Program-made: the position numbers and the translations under genes
From: Hafnia alvei
GTDB taxonomy: Bacteria; Pseudomonadota; Gammaproteobacteria; Enterobacterales; Enterobacteriaceae
DNA: 64,000 bases
Assembly: GCF_034424155.1 (NCBI RefSeq)
Contig: NZ_CP139992.1
Location: 2,248,012-2,312,011 of the forward strand
Direction: 5' to 3'
Shown: positions 40,817 through 50,233 of the stretch, one piece after another
How positions within the stretch are numbered: the first letter of the stretch is position 1
Layout: every line of letters starts with the position of its first letter
Notes under the pieces: model-generated
Told to the model about the DNA's origin: nothing
The model's input: only the letters and a program-made list of their open reading frames with translations
Database searches by the model: none

Positions 40817-42301
40817 TTAGCCTAAATAACGCTGTTCTAAATGACGACGGAAGAAGCTTGGGTTGAGTGTTTCCCCGCTGGCATTTCGGATCAGTGTATC
40901 GGTATCAAAGCGTGAACCATGCTGCCAGATATTCTGGCGTAACCAACCGGAGAGCGCAGAGAGATCGCCGCGCAGGATATGTTGGTCAAGGTCAGGGAGG
41001 GCATTTTTGGCGGAGGCGAACAGCTGAGCCGCATACATCGCACCTAAGGTATAGGTGGGGAAATAACCAAAGGCACCGTCGGTCCAATGGATATCCTGCA
41101 TGCAACCATCTCGGAAATTACCCTGTGTGTTTAAGCCGAGGTAAGAGTGCATTTTTTCATTCCACAGTTCTGGAATATGCCGCACTTCAATCTCACCCTC
41201 AATCAGCGCGCGCTCAATTTCATAACGCAAAATGACATGGGCGGGGTAGCTAACCTCATCGGCATCGATACGAATAAAACCGGCCTCTACGCGCTGGTTC
41301 ATGCGCAAAAAGTTACCTTGTTCAAAAGCAGATTGATCGCCAAAGGCTTTTTGCACATAAGGGCGTAAAAACTCAAGGAACGGTTCGCTGCGCGCCAGCT
41401 GCATTTCAAAAAATAAGCTTTGAGACTCATGGATTGCCGTTGAGCGAGCTTCGCCAATCGGCTGTCCAGCCCACTGTTTTGGCAAATTTTGCTCATAGCG
41501 GGCGTGACCTGTTTCATGCACGATGCCTAGCAAAGCACTGAGAAAATCATCTTCGGTATAGCGTGTAGTAATACGCACATCTTCCGGTACGCCGCCGCAG
41601 AAGGGATGAGCACTCACGTCTAATCGGCCGTGATTAAAATCAAAACCGAGTACCTGCATGATTTCTATACCCAGAGCGCGCTGTTTATCAATTGCAAAAG
41701 GGCCCTGCGCGGTGAGTGTAGACTCCGTTTTCTGTTTTTCGACGATGTTTTTTAATAAATCAGGCAACCAGCTTTTTACATCAGCGAAGATCGTATCGAG
41801 GCGCGCGCTGGTCATGCCCGGTTCATAGAGGTCGAGCAACGCGTCGTAGCGGCTGACATTGGTTTTTTCAGCACGGATTTGCGCTTCTTCTCGGCTTAAT
41901 TCCACAACCGGAGCAAAGTTTTTGACGAATCCAGCCCAATCATTTTCTGGACGCTGAGTGCGCCACGCGTGCTCGCATTGCATACCGGCTAATGATTTTG
42001 CCGAAACAAACTTTTCCGGCAAGATCACGGCCTGCTGATAGCGACGTGCAATTTCAGCAAGATTGGCCTGTTGTTCTGGGGTTAAATCTTCACTTTTCGC
42101 CTGTTCGATCCAGTCTGCAATCTGCGGCGCAGTTAACGTTTGGTGCATCAAAACGCTGAGTTCCGCTAGTGCTTCTGCTCGCGCCTGACTGCCACCGGCA
42201 GGCATTTGTGTTTGCATATCCCAACCGGTGATGGCTGAAAGATGCGAGAAGCGAGACAGGCGAGTAAACGTGTCGCGAAGATGCTGGTAGGCGTTTGTCA
42301 T
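40817..42301 (-). CDS. M32 family metallocarboxypeptidase (carboxypeptidase Taq type)
   Basis: A 494-residue cytoplasmic zinc carboxypeptidase. The zinc site HETGH lies at residues 262-266 (HExxH), followed by IHESQSLFFE, which supplies the third ligand. The family motifs DVRITTRY and RIDADEVSYPAHVILRYE are also visible. It removes C-terminal residues from peptides. GGAG lies seven bases before the ATG at 42299-42301; the frame is open a further 30 codons without support. In E. coli the position beside rstB is held by tus, so this gene marks a rearrangement at the terminus. Confidence 0.93.
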   Translation of the reverse strand: MTNAYQHLRDTFTRLSRFSHLSAITGWDMQTQMPAGGSQARAEALAELSVLMHQTLTAPQIADWIEQAKSEDLTPEQQANLAEIARRYQQAVILPEKFVSAKSLAGMQCEHAWRTQRPENDWAGFVKNFAPVVELSREEAQIRAEKTNVSRYDALLDLYEPGMTSARLDTIFADVKSWLPDLLKNIVEKQKTESTLTAQGPFAIDKQRALGIEIMQVLGFDFNHGRLDVSAHPFCGGVPEDVRITTRYTEDDFLSALLGIVHETGHARYEQNLPKQWAGQPIGEARSTAIHESQSLFFEMQLARSEPFLEFLRPYVQKAFGDQSAFEQGNFLRMNQRVEAGFIRIDADEVSYPAHVILRYEIERALIEGEIEVRHIPELWNEKMHSYLGLNTQGNFRDGCMQDIHWTDGAFGYFPTYTLGAMYAAQLFASAKNALPDLDQHILRGDLSALSGWLRQNIWQHGSRFDTDTLIRNASGETLNPSFFRRHLEQRYLG

Positions 42302-42400
42302 CGTAGGCTCCAAATGGGGTCTATACTCGTCAAACATAAAGCGCGGTATCTCTGCAGATGCACCGCCAATTATTGGGGAGTATAGAGGCAATAAAAATTA

Positions 42401-43720
42401 TCAGCGGTTATCACTTTGTACATTGATAACTGGCACGGTATCAGCCTGACGGCGTGGCCAGGTAAAGAGCATGGAAGCGCCGCCCAGCGAGCTACCATTG
42501 GCAGAAATAGTCCCTTGGTAGGCTTGAGCAATGCTGTACACAATGGCGAGTCCAAGCCCGCAGCCACCGGTTGCCCGATCGCGGCTTGGGTCTAAGCGAA
42601 CAAAGGGCTCAAAGACTCTTTCGCGTTCCTCTGGCGGAATCCCTGGGCCATCATCGTCAACCTGTAAACAGGCAATGTCACCATCCAACCACAGCCCAAT
42701 GCGGAGTTTTTTCTGACTGTAGCGTAGGGCATTGTTCACTAAATTATCTAATACGCGTTCCATCAGCCGTAGATCGACCGCGCCAAAATCACCGACGTGA
42801 GGAATATCGAGCGTAATTTCATGCTCAGGATGAATCATCTGAAAATCTGCGATGCGTTCGGCTAGCCACTTAGGCAAATCAATGGCCTCTAGATTGGTTT
42901 CCACCTGAGGGCGGTCAAGGCGAGCGTAGGTCAGCAGCTCATCTATCAGTCCTTCGAGCTGCGCAATATCACGATTTAACGCGGTTTGCTCTGATTCAGA
43001 CAGATTTTCACTCATGGCTAAACGGTAGCGTAATCGAACCAATGGCGTACGCAGTTCGTGGGCTATGCCATCTATCAGCTGTTTTTTGCTGATGATGAGT
43101 GTGTTGATATTGTCGGCCATTTGATTAAAAGCCACGCCGAGCCGATGCAGGCTCGACGTGGGCTCGAAATGCGTTCGCTCTTCAAGATGACCTTCACCCA
43201 AGCGCTGAGCCGCATTCTCTAATTTCAATAAATCCTGCCAATGTGGGCGCATCCAGAGAAAAACCGGTAGCGCTAAAGACAGCCCGATGAACAGCAACAG
43301 AGCCAAATCAAGCAGGCGCATTTCATGCAGATAGAAAAGGTACGGAATCGGGCCGACGGCTAAAACGTAGTGGCTACGTGGGATGCGTTGGATAAATGAA
43401 TATTCACTATCCAAAGCCACAATTTCGCCATTTCTCAGTTTTTTTTCTAAATCAGAAGGGAGCTGACGTTTACCCAATGGCTCAATATGGAATTTAAACG
43501 AGAGATTCCAATCGAGTTTGTTAATGGTTTTATTCCAGTCTCGCGGGGGAATTTCGCGCAGCTCACTGCGGATAAGATAGAGCGAGCTTTTCATCAGATC
43601 ATCCATTGATTGGCGTCCGGCACGCTCGGCGGTGACCTTATAAACTAATCCAACCAGCATGGCCATCACCAGAAAGCAGACGAACAACAACAGATAAAAC
43701 TGAACAAAAAGCTTTCTCAT
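42401..43720 (-). CDS. rstB: Sensor histidine kinase RstB
   Basis: A 439-residue inner membrane kinase (E. coli 433). An N-terminal helix (about residues 5-25), a periplasmic domain to about 135, a second helix (LLDLALLLFIGLSLALPVFLW), a HAMP domain, the H-box IAHELRTPLVRLR with phospho-accepting His221, and the N/G boxes (NNALRYS, DDGPGIPPEERERVF, GGCGLGLAI) are present. It phosphorylates RstA, which is encoded six bases upstream on the same strand. The system responds to acid and low magnesium (through PhoP) in E. coli. Confidence 0.95.
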   Translation of the reverse strand: MRKLFVQFYLLLFVCFLVMAMLVGLVYKVTAERAGRQSMDDLMKSSLYLIRSELREIPPRDWNKTINKLDWNLSFKFHIEPLGKRQLPSDLEKKLRNGEIVALDSEYSFIQRIPRSHYVLAVGPIPYLFYLHEMRLLDLALLLFIGLSLALPVFLWMRPHWQDLLKLENAAQRLGEGHLEERTHFEPTSSLHRLGVAFNQMADNINTLIISKKQLIDGIAHELRTPLVRLRYRLAMSENLSESEQTALNRDIAQLEGLIDELLTYARLDRPQVETNLEAIDLPKWLAERIADFQMIHPEHEITLDIPHVGDFGAVDLRLMERVLDNLVNNALRYSQKKLRIGLWLDGDIACLQVDDDGPGIPPEERERVFEPFVRLDPSRDRATGGCGLGLAIVYSIAQAYQGTISANGSSLGGASMLFTWPRRQADTVPVINVQSDNR

Positions 43721-43726
43721 TGAAAA

Positions 43727-44440
43727 TTATTCCCACGCATTCGGCGCAAATAGGTAACCTTTATTTCGCACGGTTTTAATACGGAACGGGTCGATTGCGT
43801 TGTCATCCAGTTTACGACGCAGGCGAGAAATCGCCACGTCGATGCTGCGATCCATGCCGTCATAGCTCACGCCACGCAGGGTGAGCAGCAGGGCATCGCG
43901 ATCCATAATGGTGCCTGCGTGGGTGGCCAGTTCCCACAGCAGATCGAAATCGGAAGTTGAGAGGTTAATATTCTTATCTTTCAACGTGACCTGACGATTT
44001 ACAGGGTCAATACGCAACTGCCCAAAATGAATGCCGTTACGGGTATTCACCGGCGTCGCTTCGCTTTCTATTGCCTGTGGTTGATGCTGGCGTAAATGTA
44101 AACGCAAGCGCGCCAGTAATACCGCCGGCGGCGTCGTTTTTAGAATATAGTCATTGGCGCCCATTTCGAGCGATAAAATATGATTCATATCGCTGTCGAG
44201 TGAGGTGAGCAGCACGATGGGGCCTTTATACACGGGGCGTAAATCGCGGCATAACGTCATACCGTCTTTGCCAGGCAGCATAATATCCAGCAAAACCAAA
44301 TCAGGGTTAAGGCGAGTAATCGTTTCCATTGCCGTATCACCGCGCGGCTCGATGGTGACATCGAGGTCATGCTTGCCAAGGTATGCGGCAATAAGCTGTC
44401 CAACCTCTTGATCATCTTCAACAAATACAATGTTGTTCAT
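43727..44440 (-). CDS. rstA: Response regulator RstA
   Basis: A 237-residue OmpR-type regulator (E. coli 239). The receiver domain has the acidic pair ED at 8-9, phospho-acceptor Asp52 in LLDIMLPGKDG and Lys in ILKTTPP; the C-terminal winged helix contains LTLRGVSYDGMDRSIDVAISRLRRKL. It controls genes of acid tolerance and curli in E. coli. It is 51 bases downstream of folM and followed by rstB, as in E. coli; cotranscription with folM is possible. Confidence 0.95.
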   Translation of the reverse strand: MNNIVFVEDDQEVGQLIAAYLGKHDLDVTIEPRGDTAMETITRLNPDLVLLDIMLPGKDGMTLCRDLRPVYKGPIVLLTSLDSDMNHILSLEMGANDYILKTTPPAVLLARLRLHLRQHQPQAIESEATPVNTRNGIHFGQLRIDPVNRQVTLKDKNINLSTSDFDLLWELATHAGTIMDRDALLLTLRGVSYDGMDRSIDVAISRLRRKLDDNAIDPFRIKTVRNKGYLFAPNAWE

Positions 44441-44491
44441 AACGATTTCTATGCCTTCGCGTGGTAAAACGATTTTATATGAGTTTGCAAA

Positions 44492-45214
44492 CTAACGCAG
44501 TGGACGCCCACCATCCACACTAATAGTACGACCAGTCACGAACTGACTGTTCAACAGAAACTCAATGGTATTCACTATTTCATGTTCACCCGGCGCTATT
44601 TTCATCAATGATTTGTCGAGCGCCTTTTGACGATACTCATCATCATCCAATGAATTAAACATGATTAGCGCGGGAGCAATGGCATTCACTTTAACTTCTG
44701 GCGCCAATTTCGCCGCAAAAGAGCGGGTCATGTTATCTAGCGCTGCTTTGCTTGCCGCGTAAGCGATATGCTTGGCACTGCCGCGTTCCACCACATAATC
44801 GGTGATATGGATAATGTCGGCTCCCGCTTCGCCTTGCCCAACCAGCAATGGCTCCAACAGTTGATTAAGAAGATAGGGGGTATAGACATGAATTTGCAGC
44901 ATGGCGGCCAACGTTTGCTCGGGCGCGGTCTCTGGTGATTCAGCCAACCATGCACTGGCGTTATGAATAACCGCACGCAGTTTGGGCGTGTGAGCTTTAA
45001 CCAGTTCGGCAAAACGATAGATTTCGTCAGTTTGGGTGAAATCACCTTGAATGCAAACCGCACCCGCGTTGCGTAATCCTTCTAACGCTGGGTATTCGCT
45101 GCGATAGGCCACAATCACAGCGGTTCCCTGTGACAACAATGCATGCGCTAATGCCAGCCCGATTCTGCGGGCACCTCCAGTGATTAAGACGGGGGAGGAG
45201 TAAGCATTGGTCAT
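44492..45214 (-). CDS. folM: Dihydromonapterin reductase FolM
   Basis: A 240-residue short-chain dehydrogenase (E. coli 240) that uses NADPH to reduce dihydromonapterin to tetrahydromonapterin, with some dihydrofolate reductase activity. It has the nucleotide motif TGGARRIGLALA, NASAW, the catalytic YAASK and a C-terminal VTGRTISVDGGRPLR. The start at 45212-45214 matches the family, with AGGGA upstream. The frame is open another 27 codons without similarity. It precedes rstA, as in E. coli. Confidence 0.93.
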   Translation of the reverse strand: MTNAYSSPVLITGGARRIGLALAHALLSQGTAVIVAYRSEYPALEGLRNAGAVCIQGDFTQTDEIYRFAELVKAHTPKLRAVIHNASAWLAESPETAPEQTLAAMLQIHVYTPYLLNQLLEPLLVGQGEAGADIIHITDYVVERGSAKHIAYAASKAALDNMTRSFAAKLAPEVKVNAIAPALIMFNSLDDDEYRQKALDKSLMKIAPGEHEIVNTIEFLLNSQFVTGRTISVDGGRPLR

Positions 45215-45392
45215 GTATTCAGTCCCTATGTTTAGTGGCTTTGGCATAATGCAAATGTTGCCGCAGATTATGCCACTTGTTGTAGTTGTTAGCACATAGA
45301 GAAACGTATCGGAATGACTAATTGGATAAGGGAGTCGCGTTGCTTTAGAGCATCAGCGATCCCGCCATCAACGGCGGGAAACGGTGATATGT

Positions 45393-46370
45393 CTATACGG
45401 TTAATTCATTAACCACGTCGGCCACGCTTTTCACTTCTCGGATACTGCCGATACCGGTACCCAGCGAGATATAACCTTCATCGGTATTGCCCTCAAGCAT
45501 GCCAATTCGTAAACCGCGCAAGCCGCCCATCACTTTACCGATCTCTTCGTTACTGGCACCCGCTTTATCCATCGCCACCAGTTTTTCTGTCAGCTTGCCG
45601 GGCAGGGAGCGATAGTAGGCGGGTTGAGTGCGGAAAAGCTGCATATCCAATCCGTCAGAATGGATAATTTTATCTTTTACCGACTGGGGAACACGGCTTT
45701 CCTCGGTGCTGATAAATACTGAACCCGCAAAGACGCCGCTAGCGCCAAGGGCGTGTGCGGCTTTAGCCGTTCGGCTATCGGTGATGCCGCCAGCCGCCAA
45801 AACAGGCACGTTTTTTACCGCATCGGCAATGAGCGGTACCACGGAGAATGTGCCTAAGGCTTTGCCGGGTAACGTTCCGCCTTCATCAAAACCGGTTGCC
45901 ACAATAATATCTGCACCGGCGGCTTCAGCAATACGGGTATTTTCTGGCGTTGGGTTGAGGTCGCGATAGATGATCGCAATACCGGCGGCTTTTAATTCGT
46001 TAAACAGCGCGGGGATGACTGCACCTTCGCCATACGCGGTATAAACCACGACTTTTACGCCTTCTTCTTTAATAACCTGCAGGATAGGCGGCGTCCAAAT
46101 GTCATTCTCAGGAGAGGGGATCAGGTTAACGCCAAACGGTTTTTCAGTCAGCGCTTTAGTTTTTCGAATCTCTTCGCGCATTTTTTCAGCCGTTTCATGC
46201 GGCGTAGATACCGCCGTTTCAGCCGTTAAACCCGCATTGGGGCCTAATACACCCAGGTCTCCAGCGTTGCTGACCGCTGCAACTAAACGGGCGTCGGTAA
46301 GCCAAGATAGCGGCCCCTGAATCACAGGTTTTTCTATACCTAAGATTTGGCAGATACGATTATTTTGCAT
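45393..46370 (-). CDS. Nitronate monooxygenase / NPD-type flavoprotein
   Basis: A 324-residue TIM-barrel FMN enzyme of the 2-nitropropane dioxygenase family: KPVIQGPLSWLTDARLVAAVSNAGDLGVLG at the start, VVATGFDEGGTLPG-type segment in the middle (IIVATGFDEGG), VPLIADAVKNVPVLAAGGI, and GASGVFAGSVFISTEES for phosphate binding. Such enzymes oxidise alkyl nitronates such as propionate-3-nitronate, although FabK-like roles exist in the superfamily. The ATG at 46368-46370 fits the family; the frame is open further. A LysR regulator is divergently encoded 176 bases away and is the likely regulator. This pair is inserted between folM and ydgI relative to E. coli. Confidence 0.85.
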   Translation of the reverse strand: MQNNRICQILGIEKPVIQGPLSWLTDARLVAAVSNAGDLGVLGPNAGLTAETAVSTPHETAEKMREEIRKTKALTEKPFGVNLIPSPENDIWTPPILQVIKEEGVKVVVYTAYGEGAVIPALFNELKAAGIAIIYRDLNPTPENTRIAEAAGADIIVATGFDEGGTLPGKALGTFSVVPLIADAVKNVPVLAAGGITDSRTAKAAHALGASGVFAGSVFISTEESRVPQSVKDKIIHSDGLDMQLFRTQPAYYRSLPGKLTEKLVAMDKAGASNEEIGKVMGGLRGLRIGMLEGNTDEGYISLGTGIGSIREVKSVADVVNELTV

Positions 46371-46546
46371 AACACAATGTCCTTCTGAAGAACGCTTCAG
46401 ACTGGTTTTTAAGAGTGGGGCAAGTCTAGTGAGTTTTATTGTTGAGAAAAATAGCAATACTGATACATCACTATTATTAAATATGTAACAATAAACCTAT
46501 CAATACTCGCGTTCCGCGATTGACCTCACAGCGAATAAAGCGTGCT

Positions 46547-47440
46547 ATGCAAATTAATCTTTTTGAATTAATTAAAATTTTTATCGAGATCGTTGAGTCT
46601 GGCAGTTTTACCCGCGCGGCAGAAAACCTACAAATTCACCGTCCCGCGGTGACTAAAGCTTTGCAGCAATTAGAGCAGCACAGCGGCGTGCGCCTGTTAC
46701 AGCGCACGACACGCCAGATAAACCTGACGCCCGAAGGTGAAGATTTCTATCAACGCAGCAAGCCATTATTGGCGCAGGCGGATGATTTACTTGAATCCTT
46801 TGCACCAGATCGCCCTTTATCTGGGCAGCTACGCGTGGATATGCCGATCTCATTTGCCGCTTTGCGCGTAGTACCTAATTTGCCGGACTTTTATCGTATG
46901 CACCCCAATATCGAAATTATTCTCAGCTGCTCCGATCGTCGCCGAAATATGCTTCGCGAAGGTTTGGACTGCGTCTTGCGAATGGGAGAGCTAGAAGACG
47001 GCGACTATATCTCACGCCCGCTGGGCAATATTGACATGCTCACCTGCGCCAGTCCCGCCTATCTCGCCGCGCACGGTAGGTTAGATACCCTCGAAGACCT
47101 ACAGCATCATCAGGCCGTTAACTGGGTGAATAGCAGCAGTCGTCAGTCAATGCCGTGGATATTCAAAACAGAGACAGGAACGACAGAAATTCACCCGCCG
47201 GGTAAACTGGTCATGGATAATTCTGAAGCCTACATCGTTGCAGGCCTTGCTGGCTTAGGGCTTTTACAGGGCATGCGCTTTTTTCTACAGCCTTATCTCG
47301 ACAGTGGGCGACTGGTCGAGGTGTTGCCTAACTATCCAGTCCCGCACCGCAAGCTGTCGCTACTTTATCCACACCGCCACCTTTCAAGAAAGGTACGCGC
47401 ATTTGCTGAATGGCTTGAGGCATTGTTGCGGAAAAGTTAA
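46547..47440 (+). CDS. LysR-type transcriptional regulator (divergent from nitronate monooxygenase)
   Basis: A 297-residue LysR-family protein. The N-terminal winged helix spans about residues 1-60 (IKIFIEIVESGSFTRAAENLQIHRPAVTKALQQLEQ, RLLQRTTRQINLTPEG). The substrate-binding domain looks like the AaeR/CrgA-type subgroup (LRVDMPISFAALRVVPNLPDFYRMHPNIEI, LDCVLRMGELEDGDYISRPLG). The ATG at 46547 is chosen over a TTG at 46520. Its divergent orientation to the nitronate monooxygenase gene is the classic layout for a LysR regulator and its target. Confidence 0.88.
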   Translation: MQINLFELIKIFIEIVESGSFTRAAENLQIHRPAVTKALQQLEQHSGVRLLQRTTRQINLTPEGEDFYQRSKPLLAQADDLLESFAPDRPLSGQLRVDMPISFAALRVVPNLPDFYRMHPNIEIILSCSDRRRNMLREGLDCVLRMGELEDGDYISRPLGNIDMLTCASPAYLAAHGRLDTLEDLQHHQAVNWVNSSSRQSMPWIFKTETGTTEIHPPGKLVMDNSEAYIVAGLAGLGLLQGMRFFLQPYLDSGRLVEVLPNYPVPHRKLSLLYPHRHLSRKVRAFAEWLEALLRKS

Positions 47441-48060
47441 TTTGGATTAATTTCCCGCCAAAAATAAAATACTGTACATCCGGATTTAGAATTTATAGAA
47501 CGAAGTCATTAGGTATTGAATCTAGTGATATCCACTTTTAAAAAATATTCTGACGGATGAGTATAGCGTCACTTAAATATAAGTTAGATGAATTAAAAGA
47601 AAGGTTTTATTATATTGCGTAAAATCACTGAACTTAAAATTTATTTTATATAGAGAGTAGTTACTTAACGTTATAAAAACTGCAACTCAATATTGGCACG
47701 CTAAACGTTACTCAGGCTAGGTAGTACCTAGTATCACGCCGGAAAATGGAGGTCTGACGTTACCCATAACATAGGCAATCTCGCTGGTACTATGAAGGTA
47801 ATATATTAAGTGTTAATAATGTAAAATCAAATTAACAAATAAGTTAAATTTTTAATGAGACGATAAAATAATGAAACGGCGATGATGATATTTATATTTA
47901 TTATATTAAGTTTCATTTTTCATATGGTTTTCTATTTCAGAAAATGCCATTATGGGTTGGACGTTAAAATATAATTATGACTGATTGCGTCTGCATTTTT
48001 AATCATTAAATTATTCTTTGTGTGTATGTGTCGCTGTCTTACAGAGGGGAGGCTAAGGAA
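47441..48060. other. AT-rich 620-base intergenic region with a 15-bp palindrome
   Basis: The region is visibly richer in A and T than its surroundings. It contains the perfect palindrome CTAGGTA-G-TACCTAG (47717-47731). No gene or known RNA was recognised. It forms a long upstream region for the orphan gene at 48061. Confidence 0.5.
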
Positions 48061-48480
48061 ATGTCCGGTATTCATTCGACCGTCGGTGATAGAGAAACAC
48101 TTTGTTTTGATTACACGCGGTTTCTGTCAGCTTCCTGTGACAAGCACTGGAGTTTCTTAGACGCAATCTACGGCGTGATGCCATTATTTGGTATGGTGAC
48201 GCGTTCCCAGAATCGCTGCTCAGAATTCAAATCGATTGAAAATCTTAATGTGCAGATTCGCCAGCTCGCGATGCAGGTGCTTTCTACTCAGGTCAGTGAT
48301 GAAACGAATATTATCCGTCTCATTGAATTGGTGAAAAGCCAAGGATTGCAGGAGCTAGATATCCAGCTGCCTTATGCGCTGGAAGATGAACAGTTAAAGG
48401 TGATTAAGGCCGAATGTCGTAATGCGGTTAGCATGACTCAAGATGACGAGCGTTTACACGTTGTTATTGCGCCCAAATGA
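48061..48480 (+). CDS. Hypothetical 139-residue cytoplasmic protein
   Basis: I do not recognise this gene. The product is 139 residues, without signal peptide or clear transmembrane helix; a moderately hydrophobic stretch (WSFLDAIYGVMPLFGMV) lies near residue 35-50. The middle (EFKSIENLNVQIRQLAMQVLSTQ) and the part after it look helical, and the end is acidic and polar. There are four cysteines, two near the N-terminus. GGAGG lies upstream of the ATG at 48061. It is monocistronic, between the LysR gene and ydgI, behind 620 bases of AT-rich DNA, a setting often seen for horizontally gained, H-NS-silenced genes. Confidence 0.7.
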   Translation: MSGIHSTVGDRETLCFDYTRFLSASCDKHWSFLDAIYGVMPLFGMVTRSQNRCSEFKSIENLNVQIRQLAMQVLSTQVSDETNIIRLIELVKSQGLQELDIQLPYALEDEQLKVIKAECRNAVSMTQDDERLHVVIAPK

Positions 48481-48507
48481 TCTAATAAAATAACGTTTCC
48501 AAAATTG

Positions 48508-48532
48508 AAAAGGTGGCCTAAGCCACCTTTTT
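48508..48532. terminator. Bidirectional terminator between the orphan gene and ydgI
   Basis: Perfect stem AAAAGGTGGC / GCCACCTTTT with a four-base loop in the convergent gap. Confidence 0.9.
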
Positions 48533-48562
48533 GCGTTTCTACTGGCTAATTAGCCAAGCATA

Positions 48563-49954
48563 TTAACCAAACATAAACCATGCAGCTGGGAAGGTTGCAA
48601 GCAGCAGCAAGAAGATGCCCATGCGCTCCATTCCGCACAGATCTTTTTTGCTCTCTAAACCACGACGAGCAAACATAAAGACCAACAGACCGGGCGCATA
48701 CAGCATGACAGACATCAGCAGATGTGTGATGCCGGAAGCATAAATCAGCCATAGACCATAAGCACAGGCGCCGTAGGCGGCAAACATAATTCGTTTGTCT
48801 TGCTTCTGACGACCCACTTTTAACAGGAACGCGCCGACTAAGAAATAAGGCACCAAGATCATCTCTGAAGCGATTGTCAGCAAGTTATTGTAGTTTGCTC
48901 CCGTCAGCCAGATGATAATCAGCGTAACTTGAACCGCTCCATTGGTTAGCCAAAGCGATGACGCAGGGGCTTCCTTGCTATTTTGTTTACCGAAAATCTT
49001 AGGGAACGCGCCTTGCTGAGAGGCGAGGAAGGGCACTTCCGCAGCCATAATCGTCCAGCTCAAGTAGGCACCGCACACTGATACAATCAGCCCGGCGGCA
49101 ATAATAATCTCACCGATTGGCCCCATCATATTCACCATCAAACCGGCCATGGATGGATTGCGGATTTCAGCCAGTTCAGCGCGAGGCATCACACCCAGTG
49201 AAAGCAGGGTGATGAGCAGGTAAACCACTAACGCCGAAATTACGGCCAGCATGGTGGCTAAGCCAACATCTTTCTTATGCTTGGCGCGTGCAGAAACCAC
49301 CACCGCACCCTCGACGCCGATGAATACCCATAGCGTGTAGAGCATCGTGTCTTTTACCTGTTCCCAAACAGGAACACCCAGTTTGATGCCGGTAAAATCA
49401 ATCTTGAAAGTATCAAGCTTGAACGCCATCGCGGCGAGAACCACAAACAGCCCCAGAGGCAACAGCTTAGCCAGCGTCGCGGCTAGGTTGATGCCCGCTG
49501 CCGTTTTCACGCCGCGTAGGATCAGGAAGTGAACCACCCAAAGCAAAATAGACTCGCCGACGATAGCCTGCCACGTATTACCGTCGCCAAAGACGGTATG
49601 ACCCGCCGAATCAGTAAAAAAACTCAGCGCAGCAAAAACGATCACCAGATATGACACGTTCGCAATAACCGCGCATAGCCAATATCCCCAGGCTGAGCAA
49701 AAACCGATCAGCTCACCGAACCCTTCTTTGGCGTAGGTAAAAATACCGCCGTCTAAGTCAGGGCGAAGTCTGGTCAGTAACAGCATAGCGAAGGCGAGGA
49801 ACAAAATGCCAACGCCGGTGATAGTCCAACCGATCAGCAATGCGGCGGGACTGGCTACGGCTGCCATATTTTGCGGCAGACTAAAAACGCCAGCCCCTAG
49901 CATAGAGCTGAGTACCAGAGCCGTTAGGGCGGTGAGTCCGAGTTTTTTATCCAA
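48563..49954 (-). CDS. ydgI: APC-family basic amino acid antiporter YdgI (arginine/ornithine type)
   Basis: A 463-residue inner membrane protein with about twelve helices, very close to E. coli YdgI (460): LTALVLSSMLGAGVFSLPQNMAAVASPAALLIGW at the start and GYWLCAVIANVSYLVIV, VFIGVEGAVVVSARA and ASEMILVPYFLVGAFLL later. It belongs to the ArcD-type arginine/ornithine antiporters. The start codon is TTG (49952-49954) with AGGA eight bases upstream, where E. coli uses ATG. It is encoded upstream of folM in E. coli; here the nitronate monooxygenase/LysR/orphan block is inserted between. Confidence 0.92.
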   Translation of the reverse strand: MDKKLGLTALTALVLSSMLGAGVFSLPQNMAAVASPAALLIGWTITGVGILFLAFAMLLLTRLRPDLDGGIFTYAKEGFGELIGFCSAWGYWLCAVIANVSYLVIVFAALSFFTDSAGHTVFGDGNTWQAIVGESILLWVVHFLILRGVKTAAGINLAATLAKLLPLGLFVVLAAMAFKLDTFKIDFTGIKLGVPVWEQVKDTMLYTLWVFIGVEGAVVVSARAKHKKDVGLATMLAVISALVVYLLITLLSLGVMPRAELAEIRNPSMAGLMVNMMGPIGEIIIAAGLIVSVCGAYLSWTIMAAEVPFLASQQGAFPKIFGKQNSKEAPASSLWLTNGAVQVTLIIIWLTGANYNNLLTIASEMILVPYFLVGAFLLKVGRQKQDKRIMFAAYGACAYGLWLIYASGITHLLMSVMLYAPGLLVFMFARRGLESKKDLCGMERMGIFLLLLATFPAAWFMFG

Positions 49955-50191
49955 TGCGAAGTCCTGAAGCCAGTATGATTAACTGTTTGATAACATATGA
50001 TTAGTTTAAATACGGTTATGCGTTCAAATACGCAAAACATTAAACCGTAAAAGTGGCGCAGATTGTACGAGTTGAGGGATGGGGGTGCAATGGATGAATA
50101 TGCGTTTTATGCAAAAAAGTATGCAATTGTTAGCTGATGTTTTCTGCAGATACGTTTCGTTGCCGTGACACAAATAATTACGCCAATAAGA

Positions 50192-50214
50192 AAGGGCAGC
50201 CAATGGCTGCCCTT
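50192..50214 (-). terminator. ydgH terminator hairpin
   Basis: Perfect stem AAGGGCAGCC / GGCTGCCCTT with a three-base loop, 20 bases beyond the ydgH stop; the T tract (TTTCTTATT) is short. Confidence 0.7.
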
Positions 50215-50233
50215 AAGACATAAGACAGTGCGA

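Noticed and set aside
40627-42400. tus gene near the Ter site
   Set aside because: The neighbouring frame is clearly an M32 carboxypeptidase with HETGH; nothing resembles Tus.
45361-45378. Hairpin CCCGCC/GGCGGG after the nitronate monooxygenase gene
   Set aside because: The stem is short and no T tract follows, so a terminator call is not justified.
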